The translations under genes and the position numbers were made by a program. 64,000 bases of DNA, taken from positions 1 through 64,000 of the forward strand of contig NZ_QZWI01000014.1 of the NCBI RefSeq assembly GCF_003614975.1, read 5' to 3'. This document shows positions 37,157 to 46,543 of this stretch, in pieces. The DNA is from Rahnella bruchi (lineage in GTDB: Bacteria; Pseudomonadota; Gammaproteobacteria; Enterobacterales; Enterobacteriaceae). The notes beneath the pieces were generated by a model. That model saw only the letters and a program-made list of their open reading frames with translations. It searched no databases and had not been told where the DNA came from. Each line of letters opens with the position of its first letter. Positions within the stretch are counted from its first letter, which is position 1.

Positions 37157-38164
37157 TTAACCGGCCGTACTTGCCCGAACCTTCAGTTTTCCCGCCATGA
37201 TCACCCGCGTTGCGGCGTCTTCGCCCGAACACAGATATTCCACCGCCATACGGCCCAGTTCGTAATAGGGTAACTGAACGCTGGTCAGCTTCGGCGTCAT
37301 CTGATCTGCGATGCGCTGATCGTCGTAACCGGCGACCAGAATGTCCTGCGGAATACGCAGATGGAGTTCGGTCAGCGCCTGATAACAACCGATGGTCATC
37401 CAGTCGCTCGAGCAGAAAATCGCGTCCGGCGGCTCGGGCAGTTTCATCAGATCCAGCGTGGCGCGATAAGTTTCATTCAGCGACCAGTTAGTTGCCTGAA
37501 TCAGCTGATCGTCCTGCGCCATACCGGCCTGCGTGAGGGCTTCGCGATACCCTTCAAGGCGCATTTCACAGGCTTCCATCCAGTTATCCCCCATGATGTG
37601 GGCGATGCGGGTCGCGCCCTGATCAATCAGATGACGGGTGATTTGTAACGCATTTGCGCGGTCATCTGGCAGGAAGGTGGGCAGTAACGGAAAAGCACGG
37701 TCGTACACATTCAGCAGCACAACCGGCAGCTGTGTCTGGTTAGCAAATGGCGAAAAATCAATGGACTGAGTGATAGGCGAGGCAATGATAATTCCGGCGC
37801 AGCGCCGCTGGTTCAGCTGCGCGATAATCCGCACGGCCAGTTCGGCGTCATCGCCATAATCATAAACCGTCAAAAGCGTGTCGTGCCGCCAGGCCGCTTC
37901 ACGGGCCTCGCTCAGTGCGTCGACAAACGGGTCATAACTGGGCATGGCATTGACCAGCAGGGCGATCTCTTCCTGGCCGTTGTCATTGTGGGGCGCAGGC
38001 ATTTTCCTATAGCCGAGCGACAGCGCGGTGTTGAACACCCGCTGACGGGTTTCCTCACTGAGTTTAACGGAGCGCGAGTTGTTTAAAATCAGCGAAACCG
38101 TGGCCTGTGACACTCCGGCTTCCCGCGCAATATCACTCATTGTGACTTTGTTTTTCTTCTCCAT
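37157..38164 (-). CDS. LacI-family transcriptional regulator
   Basis: This 335-residue regulator has HTH VTMSDIAREAGVSQATVSLI and the hinge residues RKMPAPHND in place of a classical hinge helix. The periplasmic-binding-like effector domain contains GIIIASPITQS, HIMGDNWMEACEMRLEGY and CSSDWMTIGCYQAL. The start could equally be 38185 (7 codons longer), as both ATGs have purine-rich sequence before them. It is divergent from the glycoside hydrolase gene and probably controls it and the symporter. The ligand is likely a sugar or oligosaccharide. Confidence 0.87.
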   Translation of the reverse strand: MEKKNKVTMSDIAREAGVSQATVSLILNNSRSVKLSEETRQRVFNTALSLGYRKMPAPHNDNGQEEIALLVNAMPSYDPFVDALSEAREAAWRHDTLLTVYDYGDDAELAVRIIAQLNQRRCAGIIIASPITQSIDFSPFANQTQLPVVLLNVYDRAFPLLPTFLPDDRANALQITRHLIDQGATRIAHIMGDNWMEACEMRLEGYREALTQAGMAQDDQLIQATNWSLNETYRATLDLMKLPEPPDAIFCSSDWMTIGCYQALTELHLRIPQDILVAGYDDQRIADQMTPKLTSVQLPYYELGRMAVEYLCSGEDAATRVIMAGKLKVRASTAG

Positions 38165-38185
38165 TTCCCTTTTCCCGTCGCCCAT

Positions 38186-38371
38186 ATTTTCCTTTCGTAC
38201 TATATCACAGCGGTCGATTTTGCCCGACCAGACCGCAGTTCAGGTAAAAAGAGTGTGATCTTAATTGCAGAACCGCATCGTGCAGTTTGCAGCCAGCCTC
38301 ATCAGGTAATAAACATTAGCTAATAATATTAGTTACTGCATTTCTTTTACATTACTGACGAGGAGAAACGG
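38186..38371. promoter_or_regulatory. Divergent promoter region of the LacI regulator and the glycoside hydrolase
   Basis: The 186-bp gap holds a CRP-like half-palindrome TGTGA-N6-TTGCA (38254-38269). It also has ATTAGCTAAT, a perfect 10-bp palindrome near 38315-38325, and GGTCG-N8-CGACC near 38211-38228. Any of these could be the operator. Confidence 0.35.
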
Positions 38372-39451
38372 ATGAAACAGCAGTGGAGCACGGAGCAGGC
38401 AGCCCAATGGGGCAAAAAACAGGGGTGGATCTGCGCCTTCAACTATCTGCCACGTACGGCGGTAAACTGGACGGAACTCTGGCAGCGCGAAACTTTCGAT
38501 GCCCCGACCATTGATCAGGAGCTGGGCTGGGCGCATGAGGCGGGCTACAACCAGCTGCGGATCAATCTGCCGTTTATTGTCTGGCAGGACGATCGCGACG
38601 GTTTACTGGCGCGCATTGATGAGTTTCTGGCGATTGCCGCACGCCATCAGATAAAAGTGATGCTGACGCTGATGGATGACTGCGGATTCTCCGGCGATGA
38701 GCCATTCCTCGGGCCGCAAAAAGCGCCGGAACCGGGTAAACACAACAGCCAGGCGGCTGCCAGTCCGGGACGAGATGTGGTGTGTAACCGCGATATGTGG
38801 CCGCAAGTGGAGCGCTATGTGCGCGATATTGTCCGTCATTTCCGCACCGATGATCGTATCGCCATCTGGGATTTGTACAACGAACCGGGTAATCGTGGCA
38901 CCTTTGCTACCGGGCTTGAGGAAGTGTTGTACGACGAAAAACTCGAAGTGTTTGCGCTGGAACTGATGCAAAAGGCGTTTGTTTGGGCGCGTGAGGAAGA
39001 CCCGCAACAGCCGCTGACCGTCGGTGCCTGGCATTTCTCGCAGGATCTGGATCAGCCGGAAAGTGAGTTCTTCAACCATCCTATCGACGTAGAAGCGGCA
39101 AAACTTTCCGATGTCATCAGTTTCCACGCTTACGTCGCCACGCCGAAACTTTTGCAGGCGCTGCGTTTCTGGCAAAAATTCAACCGCCCGATGCTGTGTA
39201 CCGAATGGCTGGCGCGCCACGTTGGCAGCGTGTTCGAGGAGCAACTGCCGCTGTTCAGTGCGTTCAACTGCGGCTGTTATCAGTGGGGGCTGGTGCGCGG
39301 TAAAACCCAGACCACGCTGCCGTGGCCGGTGGTGCGCAAAGGGAATCACGACTATGCGCACCTGTGGTTCCACGATGTGCTGGACGAATATGGCATTCCG
39401 TTCCGTCGCAAAGAAATGGAACTGGTACGCCGTTTGACACGAATGAAATAA
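38372..39451 (+). CDS. Cytoplasmic glycoside hydrolase of clan GH-A (GH5/GH10-like)
   Basis: This 359-residue TIM-barrel hydrolase has no signal peptide. The acid/base Glu is in WDLYNEPGN (about residue 173) and the likely nucleophile Glu is in MLCTEWLAR (about 275). The aromatic-rich [16 protein letters not shown] at the N-terminus resembles bacterial proteins annotated as 1,4-beta-xylanase or cellulase-family. The cytoplasmic location and the downstream symporter suggest cleavage of imported short beta-glycosides, not polymer attack. Ribosome site GAGGAG, 8 bp upstream. Confidence 0.82.
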   Translation: MKQQWSTEQAAQWGKKQGWICAFNYLPRTAVNWTELWQRETFDAPTIDQELGWAHEAGYNQLRINLPFIVWQDDRDGLLARIDEFLAIAARHQIKVMLTLMDDCGFSGDEPFLGPQKAPEPGKHNSQAAASPGRDVVCNRDMWPQVERYVRDIVRHFRTDDRIAIWDLYNEPGNRGTFATGLEEVLYDEKLEVFALELMQKAFVWAREEDPQQPLTVGAWHFSQDLDQPESEFFNHPIDVEAAKLSDVISFHAYVATPKLLQALRFWQKFNRPMLCTEWLARHVGSVFEEQLPLFSAFNCGCYQWGLVRGKTQTTLPWPVVRKGNHDYAHLWFHDVLDEYGIPFRRKEMELVRRLTRMK

Positions 39452-39493
39452 CCCTTCCTACAGGCAGCACAGGGACGTGCGAGGCGATAAAAC

Positions 39494-40885
39494 ATGACGA
39501 TTTCAATGAAAATCCCTTCACGGGAATTGTGGTCATATTTTGGTTACGGGCTGGGGCAGTGCTTCAGTTTCGGATTAGTGGGTTCATTTATTAACTATTT
39601 TTATACTGATGTTTTGGGGATTTCGGCACTGGCGGCCAGTACTATATTTCTGGTCGCCCGCGCGTGGGACGCAATACACGATCCGTTATTTGCCAGCGTG
39701 ATGGATACCATCCAGACCCGCTTCGGGAAATTCCGTCATTTCATGTTACTGGCGCCATTTCTTATTACGCTGGTGACGCTTGCCTCGTTCCATAATATTG
39801 ATGCGCCGATGGGGACTAAAATACTCTATGCCGGCGGGACTTATATTTTGTGGGGAACGTTGTACGCTATCTCCGATATTCCGTTCTGGTCGATGAGCTC
39901 AGTAATGAGTTCTGAACCCAAAGAGCGCACCAAGGCCGTGACCGCCGCTGTGCTGGGCGTCAATGCCGGGATTGCCTGTGCCTCGATTTTCTTCCCACGT
40001 CTGACGGCCTTCTTTGCACCGGGTTCGAATGACCACGGGTACTTTATGGCGACAGTGGTGATGATGATCGTTGGGCTGTTGCTGATGCTCAACGGCTTCT
40101 GGCATGTCAAAGAACGTGTGCCGCCAAGCACTGAAAAAGTGACTATGCGGGATACTTTTCATAACCTTAAAAATAACCGGCCTTTATTTTTTGTCTTGGC
40201 CTCGTTCTTTTTCTGCGTGCTGCATAATATTGCCAACGGTATTTACATCTATTTCTTTATTTATAATATGGGTGACGGGGCATTGCAGGCGGCCATTGGT
40301 GTTATGGGTATTCTGGCGGCGATTGCCTGCCTGACTGCGCCGTTATTAACCCGTCGTTATAAAAAGAGAACACTGTTTATTGCGCTGTGTATTCTGGATA
40401 TCGTGGTGCGAATTGTCCTGTGGTTCAGCGGATATCACAATCTCACCTGGCTGTTTATTCTGCTCGGGCTGAGTACGGTATTCGTGATGATGAGCAATCT
40501 GTTCACCTCGGCGATGATCGTCGACACCATCGAATATGCTGAATACAAAACCAACAAACGCTGCGCGGCGATAACGTTCTCCGGCCAGACGTTCACCGGT
40601 AAAATGTCAGTCGCCGTCGGTGGCGGGCTGGTAGGGATTTTCCTCACGGCGATCCATTATGTCCCGCAGGCCGCGCATCAGACCGAAAGCGTGCTCAACG
40701 GTTTATTCTTTGGCATCAGCCTGTTACCGGCAGTCGGTTCACTTATCCGCATCGGCTTCATGTGGTTCTTCGATTTCACTGAAGACAAACATGCTGAAGT
40801 GCTGGCGATACTCGAGCAGCGCCGCAAATCGGGTGAAATCTTTGAAGAACCTCCGCAGGGCGAAGGCAGGCCGTTAGAGGTGTGA
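39494..40885 (+). CDS. Glycoside-pentoside-hexuronide (GPH) cation symporter
   Basis: This 463-residue transporter has about 12 helices. The GPH signature lies in helix 1-2 (ELWSYFGYGLGQCFSFG region) with ARAWDAIHDPLF and RFGKFRHFML, where Asp residues bind the coupling cation. The C-terminal half has MIVDTIEYAEYKTNKR. Relatives carry melibiose, xylosides or glucuronides. It follows the hydrolase by 42 bp with ribosome site GAGGCG, forming a transporter-hydrolase pair. Confidence 0.87.
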   Translation: MTISMKIPSRELWSYFGYGLGQCFSFGLVGSFINYFYTDVLGISALAASTIFLVARAWDAIHDPLFASVMDTIQTRFGKFRHFMLLAPFLITLVTLASFHNIDAPMGTKILYAGGTYILWGTLYAISDIPFWSMSSVMSSEPKERTKAVTAAVLGVNAGIACASIFFPRLTAFFAPGSNDHGYFMATVVMMIVGLLLMLNGFWHVKERVPPSTEKVTMRDTFHNLKNNRPLFFVLASFFFCVLHNIANGIYIYFFIYNMGDGALQAAIGVMGILAAIACLTAPLLTRRYKKRTLFIALCILDIVVRIVLWFSGYHNLTWLFILLGLSTVFVMMSNLFTSAMIVDTIEYAEYKTNKRCAAITFSGQTFTGKMSVAVGGGLVGIFLTAIHYVPQAAHQTESVLNGLFFGISLLPAVGSLIRIGFMWFFDFTEDKHAEVLAILEQRRKSGEIFEEPPQGEGRPLEV

Positions 40886-40895
40886 TTTTTTCTGG

Positions 40896-40920
40896 CTCCT
40901 CCCCCGCGAAGGGGGAGGGA
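40896..40920. repeat. REP-like GC-rich hairpin between convergent genes
   Basis: CTCCTCCCCC, loop GCGAA, GGGGGAGGGA. It occupies the 46-bp gap between the ends of the GPH symporter and ydbK genes, preceded by a TTTTTT run that could help terminate ydbK on the minus strand. Confidence 0.75.
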
Positions 40921-40931
40921 TTTCTCCGGAC

Positions 40932-43900
40932 TTAAGACTCGGGTTCCGCTTTTTTCCCCGCTAACATCGCCAGAAAATCATACTTCTGTTGCAACTCTTT
41001 CTCTGCCGCGGCATACAACATTTCAGCGACTTCCGGCTGCTGGGAATTCAGGCGACGGAAACGCTGCTCATTGTTGAGTGTATCCGTCAGACCACTGGAC
41101 GGCGGCCTTGAATCCAGCGCCAGCGCCGGTTTGCCTTCTTCCACACGGCGCGGATCGAAACGGTACAGCGGCCAGAAACCGGTGGTGGTCAGCTGTTTCA
41201 TCTGGTCGTGACTGAGCGCCAGGTCGTAACCGTGTTCCTCGCACGGGCTGTACGCGATAATCAGCGACGGCCCCGGATAGGCTTCGGCTTCCTGAATGGC
41301 CTTGACCGTCTGGTTAAGCTGCGCGCCCAGCGAAATCTGCGCCACATACACATGACCGTACATCATCATGCTGACACCCAGATCCTTACGCGATTTCCGT
41401 TTGCCTTGTTCGGCAAATTTCGTCACCGCACCCAGCGGCGTCGCTTTCGACTGCTGGCCGCCGGTGTTGGAATAACACTGGGTATCCAGCACCAGCACGT
41501 TGACGTTTTCCGTCAGGCTCAGCACGTGATCCAGCCCACCGAAACCAATGTCATACGCCCAGCCGTCGCCACCAATCAGCCAGATGGATTTATCCACCAG
41601 ATAATCGGCATCCGTTGCCAGCTGGCGGGCGTCAGGCGTGTCGATGTCAGCCAGAATTTTACGCAGCGCTGTGACGTGCTCACGCTTCACTTCCGGCGTG
41701 GACGTTTCATCACGCAGGCCACCTAACAGATCGGCGGGAATATGTTCTTCCAGCGACGCGACCAGACGCAGCACGCGGCGGCGATGCTGATCGACGGTCA
41801 GACGGAAGCCCAGCCCGAATTCGGCGTTATCTTCAAACAGCGAGTTTGCCCAGGCCGGACCACGGCCATCGGCATTGGTGGTATAAGGCGTTGATGGCAA
41901 ATTGCCGCCATAAATCGACGAACAACCGGTGGCGTTAGCAATCAGTAAACGGTCGCCGTACAGCTGGGTCAGCAGCTTGATGTAAGGCGTTTCGCCACAG
42001 CCGGAACAGGCACCGGAATATTCGAACAGCGGGGTGATCAGCTGAGACGTGCGGATATCGATACGTTCCAGCGTGGTTTTATCGATTTCCGGCAGTTTGA
42101 GGAAGAAGTCATAATTGGCGCGTTCTTCTTCAAGATGTTCGATGCGGTCGGCCATGTTAATGGCTTTGATGGACGGATCCTGACGATCTTTTGCCGGACA
42201 GACTTCCACGCACAAATTACAGCCGGTGCAGTCTTCCGGCGCGACCTGCAACACGTATTTCTGGCCACGCATATCGCGGGATTTCACATCCAGCGATTGC
42301 AGGGCAGACGGCGCGTCTTCCATAAACTCCGGCTGAACCACTTTGGCGCGGATAGCGGAATGCGGACAGGCCGCAACGCAGTGGTTGCACTGGGTACACA
42401 AATCCGGCTTCCAGATCGGCACTTCTTCGGCAATGTTGCGTTTTTCCCATTGCGTGGTGCCCGTCGGCCAGGTGCCGTCCGGCGGGAACGCGGAAACCGG
42501 CAGGGCATCGCCAAGTCCGGCCAGCATGGTGGCAGTAACAGTTTTGACGAAGTCCGGCGCGGCGTCGGACACAATCGGTGGCCGTTTGCGTGGATTTTCA
42601 GGGATCGCCTGTAACGGCACAGAAACCAGTTCTTCCAGCGTGGCGGCCAGCGCCATCCAGTTGCGGGTGACGATTTCTTCGCCTTTGCTGCTGTAGCTAC
42701 GCGCAATCGCGCCCTGCAATTCGGCAAGTGCCTGTTCACCCGGCAGGATCTGCGTCAGGTGGAAGAATGCCATCTGCATGACGGTGTTAATGCGCGCGCC
42801 CAGCTTGCATTCGCGGGCAATTTTTGCAGCGTTGATGACATAGAAACGAGCTTCGCGCTGGATAAGCGTCGCCTGAACTTCCAGCGGTAAACGTGCCCAG
42901 ACTTCATCGGCGCTGAAGGGGGTATTGAGCAGAAAAATGCCGCCAGGACGCAGGCGTTCTGCCATCTGATACAAATCGATAAACTGCCACTGATGACAGG
43001 CGACAAAATGCGCCTGACTGACCAGATAAGCGGATTTGATCGGCTTTTCGCTGACGCGCAGATGCGACACCGTCAGGCCACCGGCCTTCTTCGAGTCGTA
43101 AACGAAATAACCCTGCGCATACATCGGCGTGCTGTTACCGATGATTTTAATGTTGTTTTTGGTGGCCGAAACCGAACCGTCGCTGCCCAGTCCGTAGAAC
43201 AGGGCTTCGAGCGAGGCATGCTGCGGTAAATCTTCTTCCACTACCGGCAGCGAAAGACCGGTCACGTCGTCATAAATACCGACGGTGAAGCGCGGACGTG
43301 GCTGGCTGAGCGACAGTTCGCGAAATATCGACATCACGCAGTCTGGGCCGAATTCTTTCGAAGATAATCCGTAACGTCCGCCGGTGACTTTCGGCAGCGA
43401 ATCGCGTTCGCCACGGGAATAGGCTTCCGCCAGCGCGGTCATTACGTCGAGGTATAACGGTTCAGCCAGCGCGCCCGGTTCTTTGGTGCGATCGAGTACC
43501 GCAAGACTTTTCACCGTTTGTGGCAGCACGGACAACATATGTTCCGCGCTGAACGGACGGTACAAACGCACTTTCAGCACGCCGACTTTCTCGCCGCGCG
43601 CGTTCAGGGCTTCAATCACTTCTTCTGTGGTGCCGATCCCGGAACCCATCAGCACGATCACGCGTTCGGCCTGCGGGTCGCCGACATATTCGAACGGTTG
43701 ATATTCGCGGCCTGTCAGGGCAGCAAACGCATTCATCGCGTCGATAACGTGCTGGCAGGTGGCGTTGTAATAAGGATTGGTGGCTTCGCGCGACTGGAAA
43801 TAGGTATCCGGATTCGCAGAAGTCCCGCGGATCACCGGATGGTCCGGCGAAAGCGCGCGGGCGCGATGTGCGTCAATTTGTGCCTGCGGTAGCATCTGCT

Positions 43901-44462
43901 GGAGCGTGTCATCGCTCAGCGGGGCAATTTTGTTGATTTCGTGCGAGGTGCGGAAACCGTCGAAGAAATGGATAAACGGCACGCGGCTGTTGAGGCTGGC
44001 GACCTGAGAAATCAGCGCGAAATCCTGCGCTTCCTGCACGCTGGCAGCAGAGAGCAGGGCGCAACCGGTCTGGCGCACGGCCATCACATCGGAATGATCG
44101 CCAAAAATCGACAGCGCGTGGGTTGCCACGGTGCGCGCCGCGACATGCAGTACGAACGGCGTCAGTTCACCGGCCAGTTTGTACAGCGTCGGGATCATCA
44201 GTAACAGACCCTGCGACGAGGTAAACGAGGTCGATAAGGCACCGGTCTGCAGTGCGCCGTGGGCGGTAGAAATCGCGCCTGCTTCGGACTGCATTTCCAT
44301 TACCGTCGGGACGTCGCCCCAGAGATTTTGCTTCCCTTCGCCTGACCACGCACCGGCAATTTCGGCCATGGTGGAACTGGGTGTGATCGGGTAGATGGCA
44401 ATGACTTCGTTGGTGCGATAAGCCACGGAAGCGACTGCGTTATTACCGTCAGTGGTGATCAT
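40932..44462 (-). CDS. ydbK: Pyruvate:flavodoxin/ferredoxin oxidoreductase YdbK
   Basis: This single-chain PFOR (1176 aa) decarboxylates pyruvate to acetyl-CoA and reduces flavodoxin or ferredoxin. The N-terminal domain begins MITTDGNNAVASVAYR with YPITPSSTMAE. Two [4Fe-4S] motifs are CTQCNHCVAACP and CTGCNLCVEVCP. The proximal cluster Cys are in CSGCGETPY and CYSNTGG. The TPP site is GGDGWAYDIGFGGLDHV. Sequence and length match E. coli YdbK far better than Klebsiella NifJ. The start at 44462 matches YdbK and has AAGGG upstream. YdbK is linked to oxidative stress and to iron-sulfur supply, so it is not evidence for nitrogen fixation. Confidence 0.94.
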   Translation of the reverse strand: MITTDGNNAVASVAYRTNEVIAIYPITPSSTMAEIAGAWSGEGKQNLWGDVPTVMEMQSEAGAISTAHGALQTGALSTSFTSSQGLLLMIPTLYKLAGELTPFVLHVAARTVATHALSIFGDHSDVMAVRQTGCALLSAASVQEAQDFALISQVASLNSRVPFIHFFDGFRTSHEINKIAPLSDDTLQQMLPQAQIDAHRARALSPDHPVIRGTSANPDTYFQSREATNPYYNATCQHVIDAMNAFAALTGREYQPFEYVGDPQAERVIVLMGSGIGTTEEVIEALNARGEKVGVLKVRLYRPFSAEHMLSVLPQTVKSLAVLDRTKEPGALAEPLYLDVMTALAEAYSRGERDSLPKVTGGRYGLSSKEFGPDCVMSIFRELSLSQPRPRFTVGIYDDVTGLSLPVVEEDLPQHASLEALFYGLGSDGSVSATKNNIKIIGNSTPMYAQGYFVYDSKKAGGLTVSHLRVSEKPIKSAYLVSQAHFVACHQWQFIDLYQMAERLRPGGIFLLNTPFSADEVWARLPLEVQATLIQREARFYVINAAKIARECKLGARINTVMQMAFFHLTQILPGEQALAELQGAIARSYSSKGEEIVTRNWMALAATLEELVSVPLQAIPENPRKRPPIVSDAAPDFVKTVTATMLAGLGDALPVSAFPPDGTWPTGTTQWEKRNIAEEVPIWKPDLCTQCNHCVAACPHSAIRAKVVQPEFMEDAPSALQSLDVKSRDMRGQKYVLQVAPEDCTGCNLCVEVCPAKDRQDPSIKAINMADRIEHLEEERANYDFFLKLPEIDKTTLERIDIRTSQLITPLFEYSGACSGCGETPYIKLLTQLYGDRLLIANATGCSSIYGGNLPSTPYTTNADGRGPAWANSLFEDNAEFGLGFRLTVDQHRRRVLRLVASLEEHIPADLLGGLRDETSTPEVKREHVTALRKILADIDTPDARQLATDADYLVDKSIWLIGGDGWAYDIGFGGLDHVLSLTENVNVLVLDTQCYSNTGGQQSKATPLGAVTKFAEQGKRKSRKDLGVSMMMYGHVYVAQISLGAQLNQTVKAIQEAEAYPGPSLIIAYSPCEEHGYDLALSHDQMKQLTTTGFWPLYRFDPRRVEEGKPALALDSRPPSSGLTDTLNNEQRFRRLNSQQPEVAEMLYAAAEKELQQKYDFLAMLAGKKAEPES

Positions 44463-44703
44463 GGAATACCCTTTTGCGTTGCTCACAATAGCGGCCAGCA
44501 GAAAATTCGTTTTGCTGGCAAGAATGTTAAAAGCTTAGCAGAGGGCGGATTAATCGATTTATCCTGATTGTGTGCAAGGCTATTTCGCCTGATTTTTGAA
44601 GTGGTTACTCAATAATCAATGGCTTCAGGATTATTATTAGCCGCTGCCGGAAAACACATCATCAGCAGCGACCAAATAGAGAAGGGAGGAAATGAAACGG
44701 AGC

Positions 44704-45360
44704 CTAATTAATATCGATACGCTTTATTCCCTTCACCGACATCAGCGCCTCGTACAATTTATCCACGCTTTGTTTCGGTCTCAGGATCACATCCAGAACC
44801 AGTTCACATTTGCTTTCATCTTCATCGCGCTGATTCACTTTGATATGACCTGGGCGAATACGCATTTTCTGCAATGCTAATAACACGACGGGCACGCTTT
44901 CCGGCATCAGGCGTATTTCAATTAAATGATGATGGCCGACCCAGTGGTTGCTGATCTGGCGAAACACTTCCAGCACAATTAAGGTCATAAACGCGCCATA
45001 AATGCCTATCTCATACAGCCCGCTACCAATCACCAGACCAATCGCGGCGGTCACCCACAAACCGGCGGCAGTGGTTAAACCTTTCACGATCTGTTTTTGA
45101 ATAATGATGGTACCGGCACCAAGGAAACCCATCCCGCTTACGACCTGCGCGGCGACACGGCTGGGGTCGAAGCTCACATGGGTTTGCATCAGGATATCGG
45201 AGAAACCGTATTTCGACACAATCATAAACATCGCACTGCCGATACCCACCAGAATATGGGTGCGCAGCCCGGCTTCTTTGGCGCGTAACTGGCGCTCAAT
45301 CCCGATTAATCCCCCCAGCGCACCGGCGAGGGCAATTCTCAGGAGAAAATCTGTCAGCAT
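44704..45360 (-). CDS. MgtC/SapB-family membrane protein
   Basis: This 218-residue protein has about five N-terminal helices with the MgtC hallmarks GGLIGIERQLRAKEAGLRTH, VSGMGFLGAGTII and GLTTAAGLWVTAAIG. A soluble C-terminal ACT-like domain spans about 145-218. Virulence-type MgtC inhibits the F1Fo ATP synthase and is induced at low Mg2+; the role of environmental relatives is less clear. The ribosome site GGAG is 8 bp upstream. It is placed between ydbK and ydbJ, which are neighbours in E. coli, so it was inserted here or lost there. Confidence 0.88.
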   Translation of the reverse strand: MLTDFLLRIALAGALGGLIGIERQLRAKEAGLRTHILVGIGSAMFMIVSKYGFSDILMQTHVSFDPSRVAAQVVSGMGFLGAGTIIIQKQIVKGLTTAAGLWVTAAIGLVIGSGLYEIGIYGAFMTLIVLEVFRQISNHWVGHHHLIEIRLMPESVPVVLLALQKMRIRPGHIKVNQRDEDESKCELVLDVILRPKQSVDKLYEALMSVKGIKRIDIN

Positions 45361-45599
45361 AATAGAGCTCCTTGATCATTATATTTTCCAGTTTATGTAG
45401 ACGGAAAAGAGGTTAATAACAGTTAATTTTATTAGCCAAAGAAATAACCGGGCGGAATAAAATGTGTCTGAGTGTTTAAATACACCATTTTTTTAGGAAA
45501 AAGTTGATGTTATTTCTCCGGAGGGCTCGACGGCGATGAAAAACGTCGGATATGATGGCGATTCGAAAAAATTCCCCGTCATATTCAGGAGCAGGACAG

Positions 45600-45881
45600 A
45601 TGATCACTGCGTTTCGCGTGTTACTGGCCGCGGGTGTGCTGGTGTTAGCCGCATGCAGCAGCCACGACGATTCGGCTGATGTTGTGCAAAAAGGCAACAG
45701 CGTTAATATCGGACAGCGCACCGTTAATATGGACAGCCCGGCTTATGCAGCCTGTTCCATGGCGGGAGGCCAGTTACGTATGGCACCGCAGCTTGATGGC
45801 AGTCGTGTCGGCATGTGTTCGATGTCTAACGGACGTCAGTGCTCTGAAGGCGCGCTGATGCAGGGACTCTGTAAAGCCTGA
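45600..45881 (+). CDS. ydbJ: DUF333-family lipoprotein YdbJ
   Basis: This 93-residue secreted lipoprotein has lipobox LAAC (LVLAACSS) at about residue 19. The DUF333 core SPAYAACSMAGGQLRMAPQL-like region has cysteines in CSMSNGRQCSEGALMQGLC. The ribosome site AGGAGCAGG precedes ATG 45600. It is convergent with hslJ, sharing a terminator; the ydbK-ydbJ-hslJ group is also found in E. coli. Function unknown. Confidence 0.85.
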   Translation: MITAFRVLLAAGVLVLAACSSHDDSADVVQKGNSVNIGQRTVNMDSPAYAACSMAGGQLRMAPQLDGSRVGMCSMSNGRQCSEGALMQGLCKA

Positions 45882-45885
45882 TAAA

Positions 45886-45911
45886 ACGCCAAACTGAAGT
45901 TTGGCGTTTTT
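45886..45911. terminator. Bidirectional terminator between ydbJ and hslJ
   Basis: The 9-bp stem ACGCCAAAC / GTTTGGCGT with loop TGAA is followed by TTTTT on the plus strand and TTTTAT on the minus strand. It serves both convergent genes. Confidence 0.85.
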
Positions 45912-45937
45912 GCATTCACGCTACTGCATGCCTGCGG

Positions 45938-46360
45938 CTACATACGGTCTTTCAGACGATATACCAGCTGGTGTTTGCCCTGCGTCAGGGTCAGTTTGTG
46001 ATCCTGTAAGGTCACGGCTGCGCCGTTATTAAGAACGTCGCTGATCACGTGATCCCATTTGTTCAGATTTTCATCCGGGCACATCATCATGGTGGACGCC
46101 AGACCTTTCACGGTCAGCACGTTGTTTTGCAGCTGGCCCTGACCCATGAAGTTGTTACACATTTTGCCTGAGACATGCATATTGGAGCCGAATTCGATTT
46201 CCGGAATACGCCCCTGCGCGGCAGGAACCGTCTGACCATCAACACTCAGCAATTCAAACCGATGATGTTGCAGGTCGTTTTGTTTTACGGTGGTGTTCTG
46301 ATTCATGCTGCAAGCACCCAGAGTCATCGCGGCGGCCAGAATAAACAGTGACTTCTTCAT
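45938..46360 (-). CDS. hslJ: Heat-shock lipoprotein HslJ (META domain)
   Basis: This 140-residue outer-membrane lipoprotein is the same length as E. coli HslJ. The lipobox is LGAC at about residue 17. The META domain contains QHHRFELLSVDGQ, IEFGSNMHVSGKMCNNFMGQG and LASTMMMCPDE. In E. coli it is heat-inducible and linked to novobiocin resistance. The start at 46360 has GGAGAG 4-9 bp upstream. Confidence 0.9.
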   Translation of the reverse strand: MKKSLFILAAAMTLGACSMNQNTTVKQNDLQHHRFELLSVDGQTVPAAQGRIPEIEFGSNMHVSGKMCNNFMGQGQLQNNVLTVKGLASTMMMCPDENLNKWDHVISDVLNNGAAVTLQDHKLTLTQGKHQLVYRLKDRM

Positions 46361-46472
46361 CTTCTCTCCTGAGAAATATTCCTTTAGCACTCGCCATGCC
46401 GATACATTCGACTGACTTATGCGGTTTTTGTTGGCGTATTATAGCGTGAATGGGTGAGGATTTTAAGCCCTT

Positions 46473-46499
46473 AACTCCCCCCGTGCGAAGGGGAGGGTT
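46473..46499. repeat. REP-like GC-rich hairpin upstream of hslJ / after yjiN
   Basis: AACTCCCC..GTGCGAA..GGGGAGGGTT. It is followed by GGTGTGGGGTATTAAAGG, a tail also found at about 30151-30166 (GGGTGGGGTATTAAGG). Confidence 0.7.
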
Positions 46500-46543
46500 G
46501 GTGTGGGGTATTAAAGGCTAACTCCAGATTAAAACAAAATGAA

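Noticed and set aside
40932-44462. Calling the large oxidoreductase nifJ and inferring nitrogen fixation
   Set aside because: Length, start and diagnostic stretches match YdbK, the housekeeping PFOR, and no nif genes are nearby.
45411-45426. PhoP-box-like direct repeat GGTTAATAACAGTTAA upstream of the MgtC-family gene
   Set aside because: Repeat period is 10 rather than 11 bp, only half of the consensus bases match, and its orientation points away from the MgtC gene.
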